From positions 31,656,162 through 31,720,161 of the forward strand of contig OU612067.1 of the NCBI GenBank assembly GCA_914767715.1: 64,000 bases of DNA, given 5' to 3'. This stretch comes from Membranipora membranacea (lineage: Eukaryota > Bryozoa > Gymnolaemata > Cheilostomatida > Membraniporidae). This document shows positions 11,734-23,530 of this stretch, one piece after another. Numbering within the stretch: position 1 is the stretch's first letter; each line of letters opens with the position of its first letter. The position numbers were made by a program, and so were the translations under genes. Below the pieces are notes generated by a model that worked only from the letters and a program-made list of their open reading frames with translations, had not been told where the DNA came from and ran no database searches.

Positions 11734-12819
11734 GCCTTTTTTCTTACTGCGCCCCTCCCAGGGGAAAAGTGTAATAGCAAGGCTGTAGTTGTATCAATTG
11801 CGATACAGTTTCTCAGGACTCAACTTGGATATTGTTGTGTTCCTCTCTTTGCTTGGGTAATAATTATTGTGGTAATGCAACTACCTGTCTCTCTTTTTTG
11901 CGTCTTCTGCTTCTGGTGTTTATTTACCAATTGAGCTACAAATGTAATAATACAATGAGAGAATGAATTGTGTCTGATATCAACCATAAGTGAACATACC
12001 GCCCAAACAAATATATGGAACATCAATAAGATCAGCAACTCAACAACTCACAGAGGAGATTAATCAAAAAGCTACCACAACCTAAATGTTCGGCCGAGTC
12101 GATCAGTAAACAGCATATTGGTTGATGTGATCTGACGGTATTAATATTCTGAATTTCATGATGTGTGAACACACACTCATAATACCCTCTGAGTACCTCC
12201 ATTTCAGTGGCATCTGATCTCCTCAGTCCAATAGCATTCCAACGGTCTCGAGACCATTGGAACGTTATTGGAGTTATTGCAGCATACTTATTAAGCAATA
12301 GAGACCAGCTGTAGCCGCCACATATCCTAATCCAAATAAAAAAATAAAGATAATGGTTTTTTCAAAAGTATAAAACACTTATGATGGGGAGTGTTGGAAT
12401 CGAGTCTCAAAGAACTTAGCAGGACATAACAATTGTTAGAATTGGTTTTAAGTGTGTATATTGGAGCTAGATAATAGCGACTGAATAATATATTAACAAA
12501 GATACCAATTGATATTAGGTAGATGTATAAAAAGGCATTATACGATTGACAAAAAGTATTGACATATTCCACCACCACCAATGTAACATAACAGAAATTG
12601 TTGTTATGACATAATATATAAAAGGCTGGCGACAGGCCGCCTAGAATAAGAGTTCTTTTAAATTCAGGTCAGCTGTATTTAACCATGTATTTCAACAATA
12701 ATCATGGCACTGAGGAGTGTGTTGCTACATAGTTGTATTAGGCCGCTGTAGACATAGAGAGAAAGTGAGCACAAAGTAAGAAAACCTTAGACCACTGGTT
12801 CTAACCACCTCCATATTGG
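11734..12819. other. Intergenic, contains a 44-bp palindrome
   Basis: No gene recognised. At 12228-12271 an imperfect palindrome is centred on GGTCTCGAGACC with CCAATA..TTATTGG ends. The rest is AT-rich, lying between the convergent 3' ends of LPCAT and the ankyrin gene. Confidence 0.5.
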
Positions 12820-15800
12820 TCAGTGTGTGGTTGGACCTGAACTTGGACGCTGCTGCATAGCCGTAAATGTGTGGGGAAAAGGAAATCTTGCAGTGTTGAT
12901 ATAATGATCATTATTATACTCATGAATATTACTGGTACTTATATTTCTACGAGGGCGTGGCCTTGGCCGATGGTTATCAGACAATGATAAGACAGCAAGA
13001 CTTAACCCACTATCTGTAGGTTCAGTCGTGTTAATCATCGTCCCAGCAGCAATTGCTGAATCTGGCTGGCCAGGAGTAAAAGTATCTTCATCAACAAAAC
13101 TTTGCGCTGTTTTGGTCGGAAATGAGTCGGCCGATGAATGTTGCAAAGGAATAACTGTAGTTCTTTCCACATTTTCAGATTGGTCTGTGTCACAACTCTG
13201 TAGCGAATTTGGCTCTGCGAATGAGTTTCCAAAAACAGAGGATAGAGAATAACCTGTAACAGAAACATAATATACTGTATAATGAATGCTTTAAATGTAG
13301 CTGATTGTAGTGAGTTTGAAGAGTATATTTACCTAAATTTTTAGTCATGTAGAACACTAGTTCGTTGTAAGCACTCTCATAGTCTCTATTAACTGTCCGA
13401 CTTTAAAAAAATAAATGTTTGATGGCTCCAACAGAAGGCCCTTAAGTCGGAGGTGATAGTTGGCGTGCAAATTTCCTACCCAAGGTATTATCAAGATTCC
13501 ATATATACACCCATTTCAGGCATTGATATGAATTCAGTGATTTATATGATTCAGTGATTGATATGATTCAGTGATGAATATATATCAGTGATTTCAGGTG
13601 TACCACAACACAAAGTCATATCTAAAGATAAGTCCTGATGTGAATGCATATAATTGGATTTAAATCATATTTTTTGTGAAGACAAAGAGAAATGTGGATC
13701 CCCATAATGGTCAATGGCCTCATGGTGTCAGGGGGGGGGGGAGGGGGGCATCTGACTTATATTACCTTTTTTGTTTCATGTAGATGCAGACTTCAATGTA
13801 TCCTATATTTGGTGTCTTCTGGGCTGGGATAACTTGATTGATGATGTGGTTTTGGGGCGAGTTAGAGATGTAGGGAAAGAAAAACATAATATCCCAAAAC
13901 AGCATTTACTTCAGCCTTAAATCTCCACTTACCACTTTCCAATCTGCTTGCCTCTACCTTAGCTGGTCCAATGAGTGAGAGTCCATCTTGTGACTGTGAT
14001 GCTATAACACAACAAACAATGGGTCAACATGTTGATATATATACTTTTATTGGCAGCCAAAGTCGTCTCATTCGAAATGTTTTGCACTCAGTGCCAGAAA
14101 TTTTTTTTTAAAACAAAAAAATGAGAAACAGAAAGGAAATAATATCATCAATGATGTTGGTCAAGTCGATAATATATGGTTGAATAGTAAAGTTTTGAAT
14201 GAACTGAACTTCTCTTTAGATCTCAAATGTAATGGTAAAGAATTGTATGTAGCAGAAACTTTGTATCTTAGATTGTCAGTATGATATAAAAGTAATAATT
14301 TTTCAGTATGATGAAAAATTTAGCGCTTCGCCATTGATAAACTGCAGGTTATCAAGAATCATGGATAATATACTTGCTATAGTTAAGACAGAGGATTACA
14401 ATCAGCCTCACCTCAGTTGTTAGAGGCTCATTATCACTAGTTTCATGATGTCCTTCAACTTCACATGCATCGTAAGGCAATCACTCAAGTAAGTTACCTA
14501 CCTGATGTTTTCATCGATTGGAAGATGTCAAGTTGTTTGCTCATGTCGCCCAGCTTTTTCTGAGTCTCAATATTATCTTGTCTCAACTTTTTTATCTCAC
14601 TTTCTTTACCTGCAAAGGTTAAAATACTAAATTTCGAGTTTCAAACTGATTAGACATGGGGCAAGCTTCCATGGATGGATGGATGGATTTATTACTATCA
14701 TAGACAAAAATTTGTCACGAAATACGTTGTTAATACTGACAAGAAAGAAAAACATGGAAAAATCAGATCTCTGTTGTATAAAAAGATTTTTAGAATAGTA
14801 TATTATTAAGTGTATGTATGAGATGTCTTAAAAAGCTGTCTCTACCCCATGTACCCCGATATTTAACGGTGCGGTAGCGACCTGAGGGGCATTTAGTTAG
14901 AAAGTCATTGATAAAGTGCTCTTCATCGTGTATGTATCGTAGTCCAAGTGTCTTGATCTGGTTGGCCACCAGAGCATCTATATCGGGGTGCTCAATCCCT
15001 AACTTGGCGGCATCTTTAAATATTTTGCGTAAGGACTTCTTGTCGCTTGCATGGATGCTTGTAAAAAAGTATGGGGAGACAGTAAGTGATGAGGGATACA
15101 ATAAAACTCTTGAATAACATATGAGAAAGGGGCTTTGAGCTATAGTATAAAAAATTTTTCACAATATACATGCGTTGAGATGCAGTAGTCACTATGGATT
15201 GCACATGATCATGATAGCGGAGTTTATCGTCAACAGTAACACCAAGGTATTTTACTTTGTCACAAAAATCAACTTCCGTGCCGTTAAGGATAAGAGTAGG
15301 GGTAATGGGCCTAACAAGCTGAGTAGAAAACATCATTTCTTGAGTCTTGGAGGCGTTTAACAATAGGCTTAAATCACAACATTGCTTTGAAATTCTACTA
15401 ATCTCATCAAGATAGGCACTAAGATCTGATTGATTTGATATGCATCCAATTATACAGGTGTCGGCTGCGTATTTAATGACAGTTATATTGCTCAAGTCTG
15501 AGGTAATCCTATTGGTATATATTAAAAACAAAAGTGGAGATAAACAGCATGTCAAACTTATTTTCAAAGGTTTATAAGTTGGGTGGTTTGAGTAAAAATA
15601 TTTTGGGACAATAAACTCGCTGAATTTCAATATTTTCCAGGACAATCTTACCCTACAGTATGAAGGTTGTCATTGGAATTTGGGTTCTGTTATTTTGCCG
15701 ATTAAAAATTCAGTTATCATTTGGTTTGGCTAATTTTTCTATGATACCTGCATAAAAATTGGATTCATCCTGTCTTGTAAACCTTTCTGACTACAGTTTT

Positions 15801-17809
15801 ACAAAATGTAATAAGAAATAACATATACCACCAAAGTATCATTACGTGATAATGTTGACTCAAATCTGTTTTGTAGTTTGCTCAATCTTTGTATAAACAT
15901 TTTCTCGGTCTCAGCCTGCTTCCTCTTCAGCTCTGCAACCTCATCATCCTTGTCTGAGGGAAGAATCACAAAAAAACCGTCTGTCATATGCTTTCCAATT
16001 ATAACATTGCATATCACAAAGCATGTACACACTATCAACAGTATAAGATCATTTCTCATAGTATCGCTAATCTGGATAAAGTCTGGCAGCCCGTGGCGGT
16101 TACCTTTGGTATGTTGAGTATGTGCAAGCAACTCCTCATTTGTATACTGTAGCTTTTGCATTGTCTTTTCCAATTTAGATTTCATCTGGGAAAGTTGAGT
16201 GTCCTTTTCTAAAATTAAATAATTTACTGATGTGCTGCACCAGAAATATGCACACAAATGTTACCAACAATGTCAATGGTTTCCGTTGCAAATTCGGCTG
16301 TAGAAGAAAATTATTATTTTTTGTAAAGGAAGAAAGTACTAGCTAGAGTATAGACTCTCTAGTTGCAGGGTGACCCAATATGAGCTGCTATCAATTATCG
16401 CTAGCTTTGGTGGGAATAACTGCATACAAATAATAGCGAGGTCAACTAAGTATTCTCATAGTTTTCCCTATATCAAGTTAATGTGTAGAGGCATACTTGT
16501 CCTCCTGCGACTGCTTCACTCAACTGGGCGACACACACTGTTAAAGAAACATTAAAAACAATATTGACTAGGAAACCCCATAGCTCTGGGAAATCCTCAT
16601 GATATAGTAGACATAAAGCAATGGCCGACATGCGCTGTGAAAGAAAATTGATTTATAGTATTCAATGGGAAAACCTATTGATCATGGTTATTCCTTAAAT
16701 TCCCTTTCTTTACCCATATTAACTATGGGATTGGGATTACATCATAGGAAAGTAAGATTTTATCATGTGATCAGTGTGAGCCAATGGATAACCAGTTGAT
16801 AATCTGTATTGGCCAATGAGATGGCAGTCCTTCAAGTGTTTTCCTGGTATTTCGGAAAACCAGGCAATCCGTAATAAGCGATACATTTTACTGCACTGAG
16901 CTGTGTATGGGATATAAAATTGGCAAAAGTCGACATGTGGAAGAAAATTGATTATAAAAAATGAAGTTAAAATTCCATAAATATTAGCTCTCAACGTTGA
17001 ATGCAATTTTGCACTGATTATTAACGATCAATTTTCATGTCACTGTCTAATTATTGATGTTTAGTAAGAAACAGAAGATTGGGCTGCCCTTAAAGAGGAA
17101 CAAAAGATCCCTATATCCTCGTACTGAGAATGTGATACATCCTAGAAAACTAGAATGCATCCTAGATGTCAGGCCATAAAACTGTGTGTGCAGCAAGCTG
17201 CCAAGACTGAAACTGGCACTAATTAGCCATGGCAATTACACTTTGATCGTAGGCCGAGAACTTTGTTAAGATTTGCAGATGGAGAGGACAACCAGAATGT
17301 CACGCAATTTTAAACCACCACAGAAATGACTAAATCTACTAACCTATATAAGCGATATTGAGTCGTTGTTGAAGTAGCGAAGATTCAGATGGAAATCCAT
17401 TTTTTGCTGCTAATGCTGCTGCTGTATACCCATTGCTATCAAAAGTCGACAGCAGCTGAACTTGTTGCCAGGCAGCTAGATGGCTAAGTAATTCATTGCA
17501 AGCCTCTATTTTCCCATAGAACGCTGCAGTATGTAAAGGAGTGTAATCCCAATTGGCTATCGCTTCAGAGCATTTATATTGAGGAAGTGATGCTAAGATT
17601 CTTTTGATGAGTTCTTCATGCCCAAGACGGGCCATCGTATGTAGTGCACTATCACCATTTTTCCCTTTAACTTTACTCAGCAACATGACAATATCCTCAG
17701 CCTTGACATTTCTCAGTAGGAAAGCTAGGTCATCTGTATCAACAACGCTTTGAAGCTCACATTCAGCGTAAACCCTCAATATCTTCTTTAGACGTTCTAT
17801 CGACGACAT
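12820..17809 (-). CDS. Ankyrin-repeat / coiled-coil protein
   Basis: Six minus-strand exons give 429 aa: 17809-17344 (ATG), 16208-16104, 15953-15846, 14609-14502, 14001-13933, 13253-12820 (TGA). Every intron is in phase 1 with good GT..AG sites, so exons 2-5 are symmetric. Residues ~51-72, 87-108 and 125-146 are ankyrin repeats (SALHTMARLGHEELIKRIL; TPLHTAAFYGKIEACNELL). Residues ~156-263 are charged heptad-like coiled coil (LSQMKSKLEKTMQKLQ; EVAELKRKQAETEKMF). The last exon is a disordered Ser/Thr-rich tail with an RPRPRPRRN basic patch. No membrane span is seen in the spliced product. I cannot assign an orthologue; a scaffold role is the most the domains allow. A possible 5' UTR exon may splice in just upstream (ttacag near 17830). 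Intron 3 holds a LINE remnant. Confidence 0.75.
14673..15600 (-). mobile_element. Degenerate non-LTR retrotransposon (LINE) 3' part
   Basis: The minus strand encodes reverse-transcriptase motifs (LSPLLFLIYTN; YAADTCIIG in place of YADD; VKYLGVTVDDKLRY). The conserved LINE tail (KKSLRKIFKDAAKLGI) follows in a different frame after a shift near 15100. The 3' end runs into a short (ATCC/ATGG)n repeat at 14673-14690, typical of LINE 3' tails. The YADD change and the frameshift mean it is dead. It lies wholly inside intron 3 of the ankyrin gene, in the same orientation. Confidence 0.85.
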
Positions 17810-19682
17810 GATTGATTGATTGTATTACTCCTGTAATATGGAAAGTGTGAGTTAATAATTAAGCTGGTCACAGTGCTCAGCAATCAAAAAGTTGTTGATA
17901 TCAGAACATTGTTTTGATGCCAAGAATGAAGGTCGTTGAAATTGATACATTTGGGTTCTGAGCGGTCTAATCACAGCAACACTGAGTATCACCACTCACC
18001 TATAACTTACAAGGATGTTGAGAAGGACTTAGGCTTATGTCATCAAACCTCATAGAGGGTTACCTTGACTTATGTGTTCAGGTCACCAGCAACAGCCCAT
18101 TACATTTAGGCTTTTACTTTCCTCTTGCAAAGTGCTCACAAACAACTGGAACTTTCAGTATAAACTCCTAGTTTCACTTTAATAACAAGGAAGTGGAGCA
18201 AGTCAGTTGAAACTATTTTATATCAATAGAATCCATTCATAATTGTTGTAGGACGGTGTCCAGCTCCCTCAAGCTATGAGCACCATACTTGCCAAGTCTC
18301 CCGATTTAGGCGTCACCCTCCAGATTTTTACACCCACCTCCCACTTTTTGTAAATCTCACTATTTCCTCCAGATTTTAGAGAAAACAGTCAAATCGCAAT
18401 TTTTTGATAGTTTTCCAAGCACATGTTGTTGTTGACTAGTTACAACAAAGGTCTTTGCACACAAAATTGAAAGCAATTATCAGATTTAACAATCCTAACA
18501 AATTTACCTGTTTTATTAAGATAACTCACAACACTGACAGTCATTGGTCACAATATAAAGTAGCTAGTCAAGTGCATAGCTTTAGTTTTCATTTCCTTTC
18601 AGATCACACATTTTTTAGTACTGTCTACTCAAGTTAAATTTAAGTGAAGGAAAATAGAAACCTAACAATTCCAAAGGTAGGTCCACTACAATTAAACAAA
18701 GCTCGGACCAAAGACTTTGAAACATATTTAATGTTAGTCAAACAAAAATATAGTACCTTATCTGGATTCTCACTGTCTGTGACTGAGCACATTTTCGGAT
18801 CTTGATGATGCATGATGGGCACTGCCACTTGTAGCCTGTCTTGACAGGCAAAGGCCCCTGGGACTTACATGCCTCTACTTTGCCAATGGGGTGTTTGATA
18901 CTGGACATTGACAATGTAAAGGTATGCATGTAAGAGTCCCAGGGGCCCATGGATTGATTGTAATTGTTTAAAGTGTATTTCACCTCAGTTTGATATTTTA
19001 GTACTAGTACAAACATGAAATTATATGGGGTCAAATATACCTTTTTAGCCCTTCCTAGTGGCTGGAAACGCTCTCAGAGCTTCTGCAGACGGGGCTCTGC
19101 CCCGTACCCCGTTAGGGGGCTCGCACCGCCCCCAAACCCCCAGGTGGGTGACTCGGGTGCTTCGCTCCCTCAAAGCACCATGTTGTGTTGCAGTATCGCC
19201 TTAAAATGGAATCTCTCTATTTTGTATTTAGATTACTTGGCAAGGATGATGAGCACATTCACAGTAGCTCTCAACTGTGTATGGAATACAAGTTTTTACA
19301 TTTTATTTTTACACGGCTACCTTTTTTTTTGTTGGGCATCAGGCCAAGAAATTGGAGTAACGCCAAACATTGTGCGACTCTATTTAGTATAATATTAGCA
19401 TGGAATAATATTATGTTTTGCACAATGAAAAAGTATATTACAACAACCAATAGCTTTCAAGCCTGTGCATAAAGGCAAACTTCAACTTCAACACATGCAA
19501 AGGTTGTGATTACAAAAATAGATTAAGAATAACTTTTTAGGGATTTGACAGAACAAGGCAGATCTAAAAACTGGTTTGATTAACCTTATTAATGAGCTTT
19601 TACTGGTATATACATTTCAGATGCAAAGTGGACTAGATTCAAAACAAAATGAAGACATATTTAGACGGTTCTTGAAGCTTCT
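17810..19682. other. Intergenic with a hairpin and a GC-rich block
   Basis: No confident gene. It holds the hairpin at 18853-18947 and an unusually GC-rich stretch at about 19080-19165. A possible minus-strand exon near 18840-18762 (acceptor aagacag, donor ATAAG|gtac) is open in more than one frame, so I do not call it. Confidence 0.4.
18853..18947. repeat. ~95-bp inverted-repeat hairpin
   Basis: GGCCCCTGGGACTTACATGC pairs with GCATGTAAGAGTCCCAGGGGCC across a ~50-bp loop. Probably a miniature inverted-repeat element. No coding capacity. Confidence 0.65.
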
Positions 19683-19982
19683 TTATAAAAGCGTTGCATT
19701 AAGCTGTTGATCCCAAAGATCAAGGCTTTTCTCGTCCTTTCTTTTGTGGTAGTTTCTGCTGAGGGTCGCATTGAGCCTCAGTCGGTTTATCATAAACTCA
19801 GAGTTCTCACTGAATATGTCATATTTGCCTATCAGGTTATAATGGACATGACATGGTAGAGAGAGGTGACTCTGTGGTCTACAGTGTATGTCCATTGCTA
19901 CAGCTGCATGTCTATTGCCAATATTAGATGGGTCTTTGATATTTTTACCTATTGGGATATTGTACTCGCTCAAAGTCGACAC
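19683..19982 (-). CDS. Unidentified open frame, probable exon
   Basis: About 99 codons end in TAA, with protein-like composition (RHAAVAMDIHC; MINRLRLNATLSRNYHKRKD) and no ATG at the left end, so it would be an internal-to-terminal exon or a transposon remnant. Splice sites are uncertain and I do not recognise the family. Confidence 0.25.
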   Translation of the reverse strand: MSTLSEYNIPIGKNIKDPSNIGNRHAAVAMDIHCRPQSHLSLPCHVHYNLIGKYDIFSENSEFMINRLRLNATLSRNYHKRKDEKSLDLWDQQLNATLL

Positions 19983-20287
19983 GTCATGAAAAAAAATTAA
20001 CGGATCAAAATCTTGGCAACAAAATCAGTTTCAAAATCTATTACGACAAAATAGTATACATTGAATCAGAGACAAAATCCTGTCAAGTTAAAAAACTCAC
20101 AGCCTGTGAATCTTCTGATTTCTCCACTGGATATAAATATGTTGCTTTCTTCCCCCAGCATTCTATAAAGCAGTGTCCGTATTCCACCTAAACAGGTATC
20201 CTAATCGATGAATGTTTTACGGGGCTTTGCGAAATATTGAGAGCCTTTTTTGGTTACTTTTTGTAAAATGAAATAAGCAGTATTGAA

Positions 20288-20765
20288 ATAGACAGTTTTC
20301 TGAGCTCTGATTTAGGCCTCAGTTCGGAGTTTTCCTCTCTCCAGTTTGGTACTTTTAACCCACGCCGCATAGGAAAAACATGCTAAATAGAGGGTTATCT
20401 TGATAACCGCTTATAATAGGATGAAACTATTTTTGATTCAGAATCTGCAGCATTGAAAACTCATATAGATGTAGTTTGGGAAATCATTTTAGTATTTGGA
20501 TAGTCAATTATAGCATTTTCTGCCTGTTTTGCGGACAGTTTGGCAGAATTTTTCATGAGTTTCGTCACTAATAATAAAGATTTATCAACATTCAAGCATC
20601 GAATGATGACTCTGAATCAAAAATCATTTTTATCCTAACATAAGCAGTTTTCAAGATAACCCTCTTTCAGCAGGTTTTTCCTATGCGGCGTGGGTTAAAA
20701 GTACCAAACTGGAGAGAGGACAACTCCGAATTGAGGCATAAATAAGAGCTCAGAAAACTGTCTAT
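20288..20765. mobile_element. TIR MITE, family A copy 1 (478 bp)
   Basis: The ends are ATAGACAGTTTTCTGAGCTC and its complement, with ~190-bp inverted arms that also share CCCACGCCGCATAGGAAAAA. The same sequence occurs at 32079-32592 and 40557-40907. No transposase, so it is a non-autonomous element. Confidence 0.9.
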
Positions 20766-21735
20766 AGAAGTAATGGTTGCAGGGATATGCTTAGGTGAAG
20801 GAAATTTTTTTGCAAAAGTGAAACAAGATTACAGTGTTATAAGTCTCTCACCATTCACTTCATTGTAACCGTAAGCTCTTAATTGGATTGCAGGTGGAAA
20901 ACTTCTTTCAATGCATGGGAACCTAGTTATTGCAGTGGCAAACAGAAGCTTAGCTAAGCTGGCTTCAAAATATTCAAAAATCAGTGAACAGCCAGCATGA
21001 AAAGACTAAGCTGAGCTCGCATTTGGTTTTGAAAATAAAATATTATCAAAGTTTACATATTGAGAGAATGTTCGTCTTACTCCCAAAATGATTGGGGGTG
21101 CAAAATCATGGGCTGAGAGGTGATGGTTAATATTTCACCCTCAACCTCACTTTTCATGATAAGAATATATCTCCATTACTACATGATATAAAGCTGGATA
21201 TGAACTTTTTTTTCTTTTTTATTAATTAGGTTGTTTTGAGAGCCAATGATGTTATCATAGATTGCATATGAATGTGGTATTTCACAGCTGTTGCACAAAA
21301 ATCGATACCAGTAGACTGCGCATAAAAATTAGTGTGAGTTGTGCATGAATAGCAGAGACAAAGTTACCATGGTTTCAAACATATCTGTATTTGGGCATCA
21401 GGTCACTTTATCAATTCATAAATCAGAACACATTACATCCAAGACACTAGTGTGACAGAAAAATGTGAAGTGCTTGCTATAACGGCGATACTTAGTTGTG
21501 AAATTGTGAAAGAAGTTTTTTGTTGTTGATTTAAAAATTTTGTTTAAAATATAATGCTGGTCAATGCTTATAATGATAATTGTGCCAGGTGCAAAACTTT
21601 TGCATAAAAACTAGTACTCATGCCCCAATTCCAATTCAGACGAACATTTAATTCAGAAAGATGTGCATATGTGGTTTAAATTTCTAATCACTCAGTGCTG
21701 CGCAATGAATGGATACTCAGGGTCCAGCAACTCAC
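20766..21735. other. No gene recognised
   Basis: AT-rich sequence without convincing reading frames, lying downstream (minus strand) of the exon at 21736-21990. It is probably intron or intergenic. Confidence 0.4.
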
Positions 21736-21990
21736 TGGCGTCTGAAATCCAGCTGTATTGTTGAACTGAGATATTCTTTCACTGGCCAGGCTGTTCTGGT
21801 CCATTGTGTTATCTTCTGCTATTCGCCCTTCTGCCACTGCATGTTGAAGCAGTAAGACTGTTTCCTCCAATTGACCATCATGATATTCACCTGTTGATTG
21901 GTGATCTTGTGCAGACACCGGCGTAACAGACGTTTGTACAGCTGATACACATTGTGTGTGACGAGCCGGAAAGCTGCTACCTCCAACCAT
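21736..21990 (-). CDS. Unidentified exon with ATG start
   Basis: An ATG at 21990 opens 85 codons to a donor at CGCCA|gtgagt. The sequence is Ser/Thr/Gln-rich with one helix-like stretch (LEETVLLLQHAVAEGRI). It could be the first coding exon of a gene whose later exons I cannot place, or part of the gene represented by the exons at 22200-23199. The phases at the upstream junction do not fit directly. Family unknown. Confidence 0.35.
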
Positions 21991-22199
21991 CCTGCTAGGT
22001 AGTGATTCTAGATCTTACGCGCCGGGGTAATAGAAAATTGATTGTATAAACTAAAACTCCCACTCAGTCAAAGAAGCAGAGGTTTGTAACAACACTCAAT
22101 AATAAAAGGAAGTTCAAGTTCCGCTTAAAAAATAACAGCTGAATATGCCAAGATAAATCATTATTATTTCTAGTATGAATTTCACATATGCTTACCTAC

Positions 22200-23199
22200 C
22201 GGTGACCCAATGCTTTGAGTCATCTCTTGCTCACCCTCTGATGTCAGCTCATCAAATGAGTCAAATTCACCATCAGACATTAAATCCGAGTCAGTTCCAA
22301 GTTCCTCATACACTTCTATTGTGCGCTGATGCTATTGAATATAGAATCATATAACATGATATAATCATAGACTTCATATTAATATTTTTGTAGAACATAA
22401 TGGGAAAAAGCTAAATCGACGAAAACACACTGGAACATTGAAAACTAATATCATATTTTTACACTTCTTTGGCAAAGAATAGTTTGAGCAAATTGCATCA
22501 AAATAATAAATGTTTACAGGTTAGGTTATCCTGTTCTGGTTCACATCATGAGCCGTTAGCCTGTTAGTGCGGTTTTCACAGGTATAGCAAACCTTAATTA
22601 ATGGCTGAAGGATTAAGAATTTGACTTCAAGTTTACGTTAAAGGGATAGTAAACTTCTGATCTCTGTTTGGCAGTCAATGGAGGATAGAAAATTGTATGT
22701 GCATACATAAACATAAACTGCTTGCTTGTGAATTGAAAAAAAGCTGATTTTGTGAGCAGTTGTGTGCTCCTACCTCTTGGTTATTGTTTCAGCTGTACAG
22801 ATACTCAGAATACGCATGTGCAATTATTATGACCTCTGGACTTTAGCTTGTTATTTTCTAACTCCCCATCTTTACACTTTTATTACCATAAGTATTCTAT
22901 TTGAGGGAGCTTAGATAGATTTTAAGGATTTCACAATGAATTTAAGGTATTCAATGGTCCTATAGATTTGTCTCAAAACCTCATACTTATACAAACCTGA
23001 TAAGCAGGGTCTTGAGCTCTTCTGAGTGTGTTTCCTATATTATTGCAAGTCTGCCCAGAAATATTTGGGATACGTTTATTTATTCCTCCAACAAATGTGG
23101 AGCCTTCTCCTTCATTGTGGTTAGATCCTAGCATGGGATTGGAAGTCAGTTTCTGTTCTTTTTCTAGAGATCGGGGTAAATCCTCATTATTATCTTCCA
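22200..23199 (-). CDS. Unidentified acidic protein, two exons of a partial gene
   Basis: Exon 23199-22997 (acceptor ttttgcag, donor TATCAG|gtttgt) joins in phase 0 to exon 22331-22200 (acceptor caatag, donor CACCG|gtaggt). The encoded segment is hydrophilic and acidic (VYEELGTDSDLMSDGEF, then DELTSEGEQEM), probably disordered. Both ends continue into unplaced exons, and no family is recognised. The intron contains a half copy of a TTAA palindromic element (from ~22640). Confidence 0.4.
22638..22900. mobile_element. Half copy of the TTAA palindromic element
   Basis: The sequence starting TTAAAGGGATAGTAAACTTC matches one arm of the palindrome at 39496-40179, including AGCTGATTTTGTGAGCAG and TTTACACTTTTATTACCATA. 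The second arm is absent, and so is a ~100-bp inner block of the arm. Confidence 0.8.
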
Positions 23200-23530
23200 C
23201 TGCAAAAGATGATATTGAATTTGTTGACGCTGCTACAAAGTCGAACAGACTTCAAATTTTGTTGTATTCATATAGAATTAAAATCCAAAAAAATGGGTTC
23301 TAAATTATTCTAAATATATTTTCAATTATTCTAGAAAAAAGTTCTTGGTCGCTGGTAATTAAAATTCTGAAGATAAGGTCCAGCCATAGAATTAATAAAA
23401 CAACTAGACAGGACACTATATGGAACATAAGCATTAATGTACTGAGGCATTTAATAATTGCGGGCGACGTAACAACATTGGAAGGTGTAGAAGCAATGAT
23501 GCTATCATTGATTTAGTGTCCATAATCCAT

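Noticed and set aside
11487-11774. Three overlapping long frames of VRPVTCQ-type repeats
   Set aside because: Produced by the stop-free 16-bp minisatellite read in all frames; no start, splice or composition evidence for a protein.
13728-13748. G-rich run
   Set aside because: Simple low-complexity tract within an intron; no structure beyond a homopolymer.
15799-16257. A 152-codon membrane-like frame in the ankyrin gene region
   Set aside because: The hydrophobic middle is intron sequence between exons 2 and 3; only the ends are coding.
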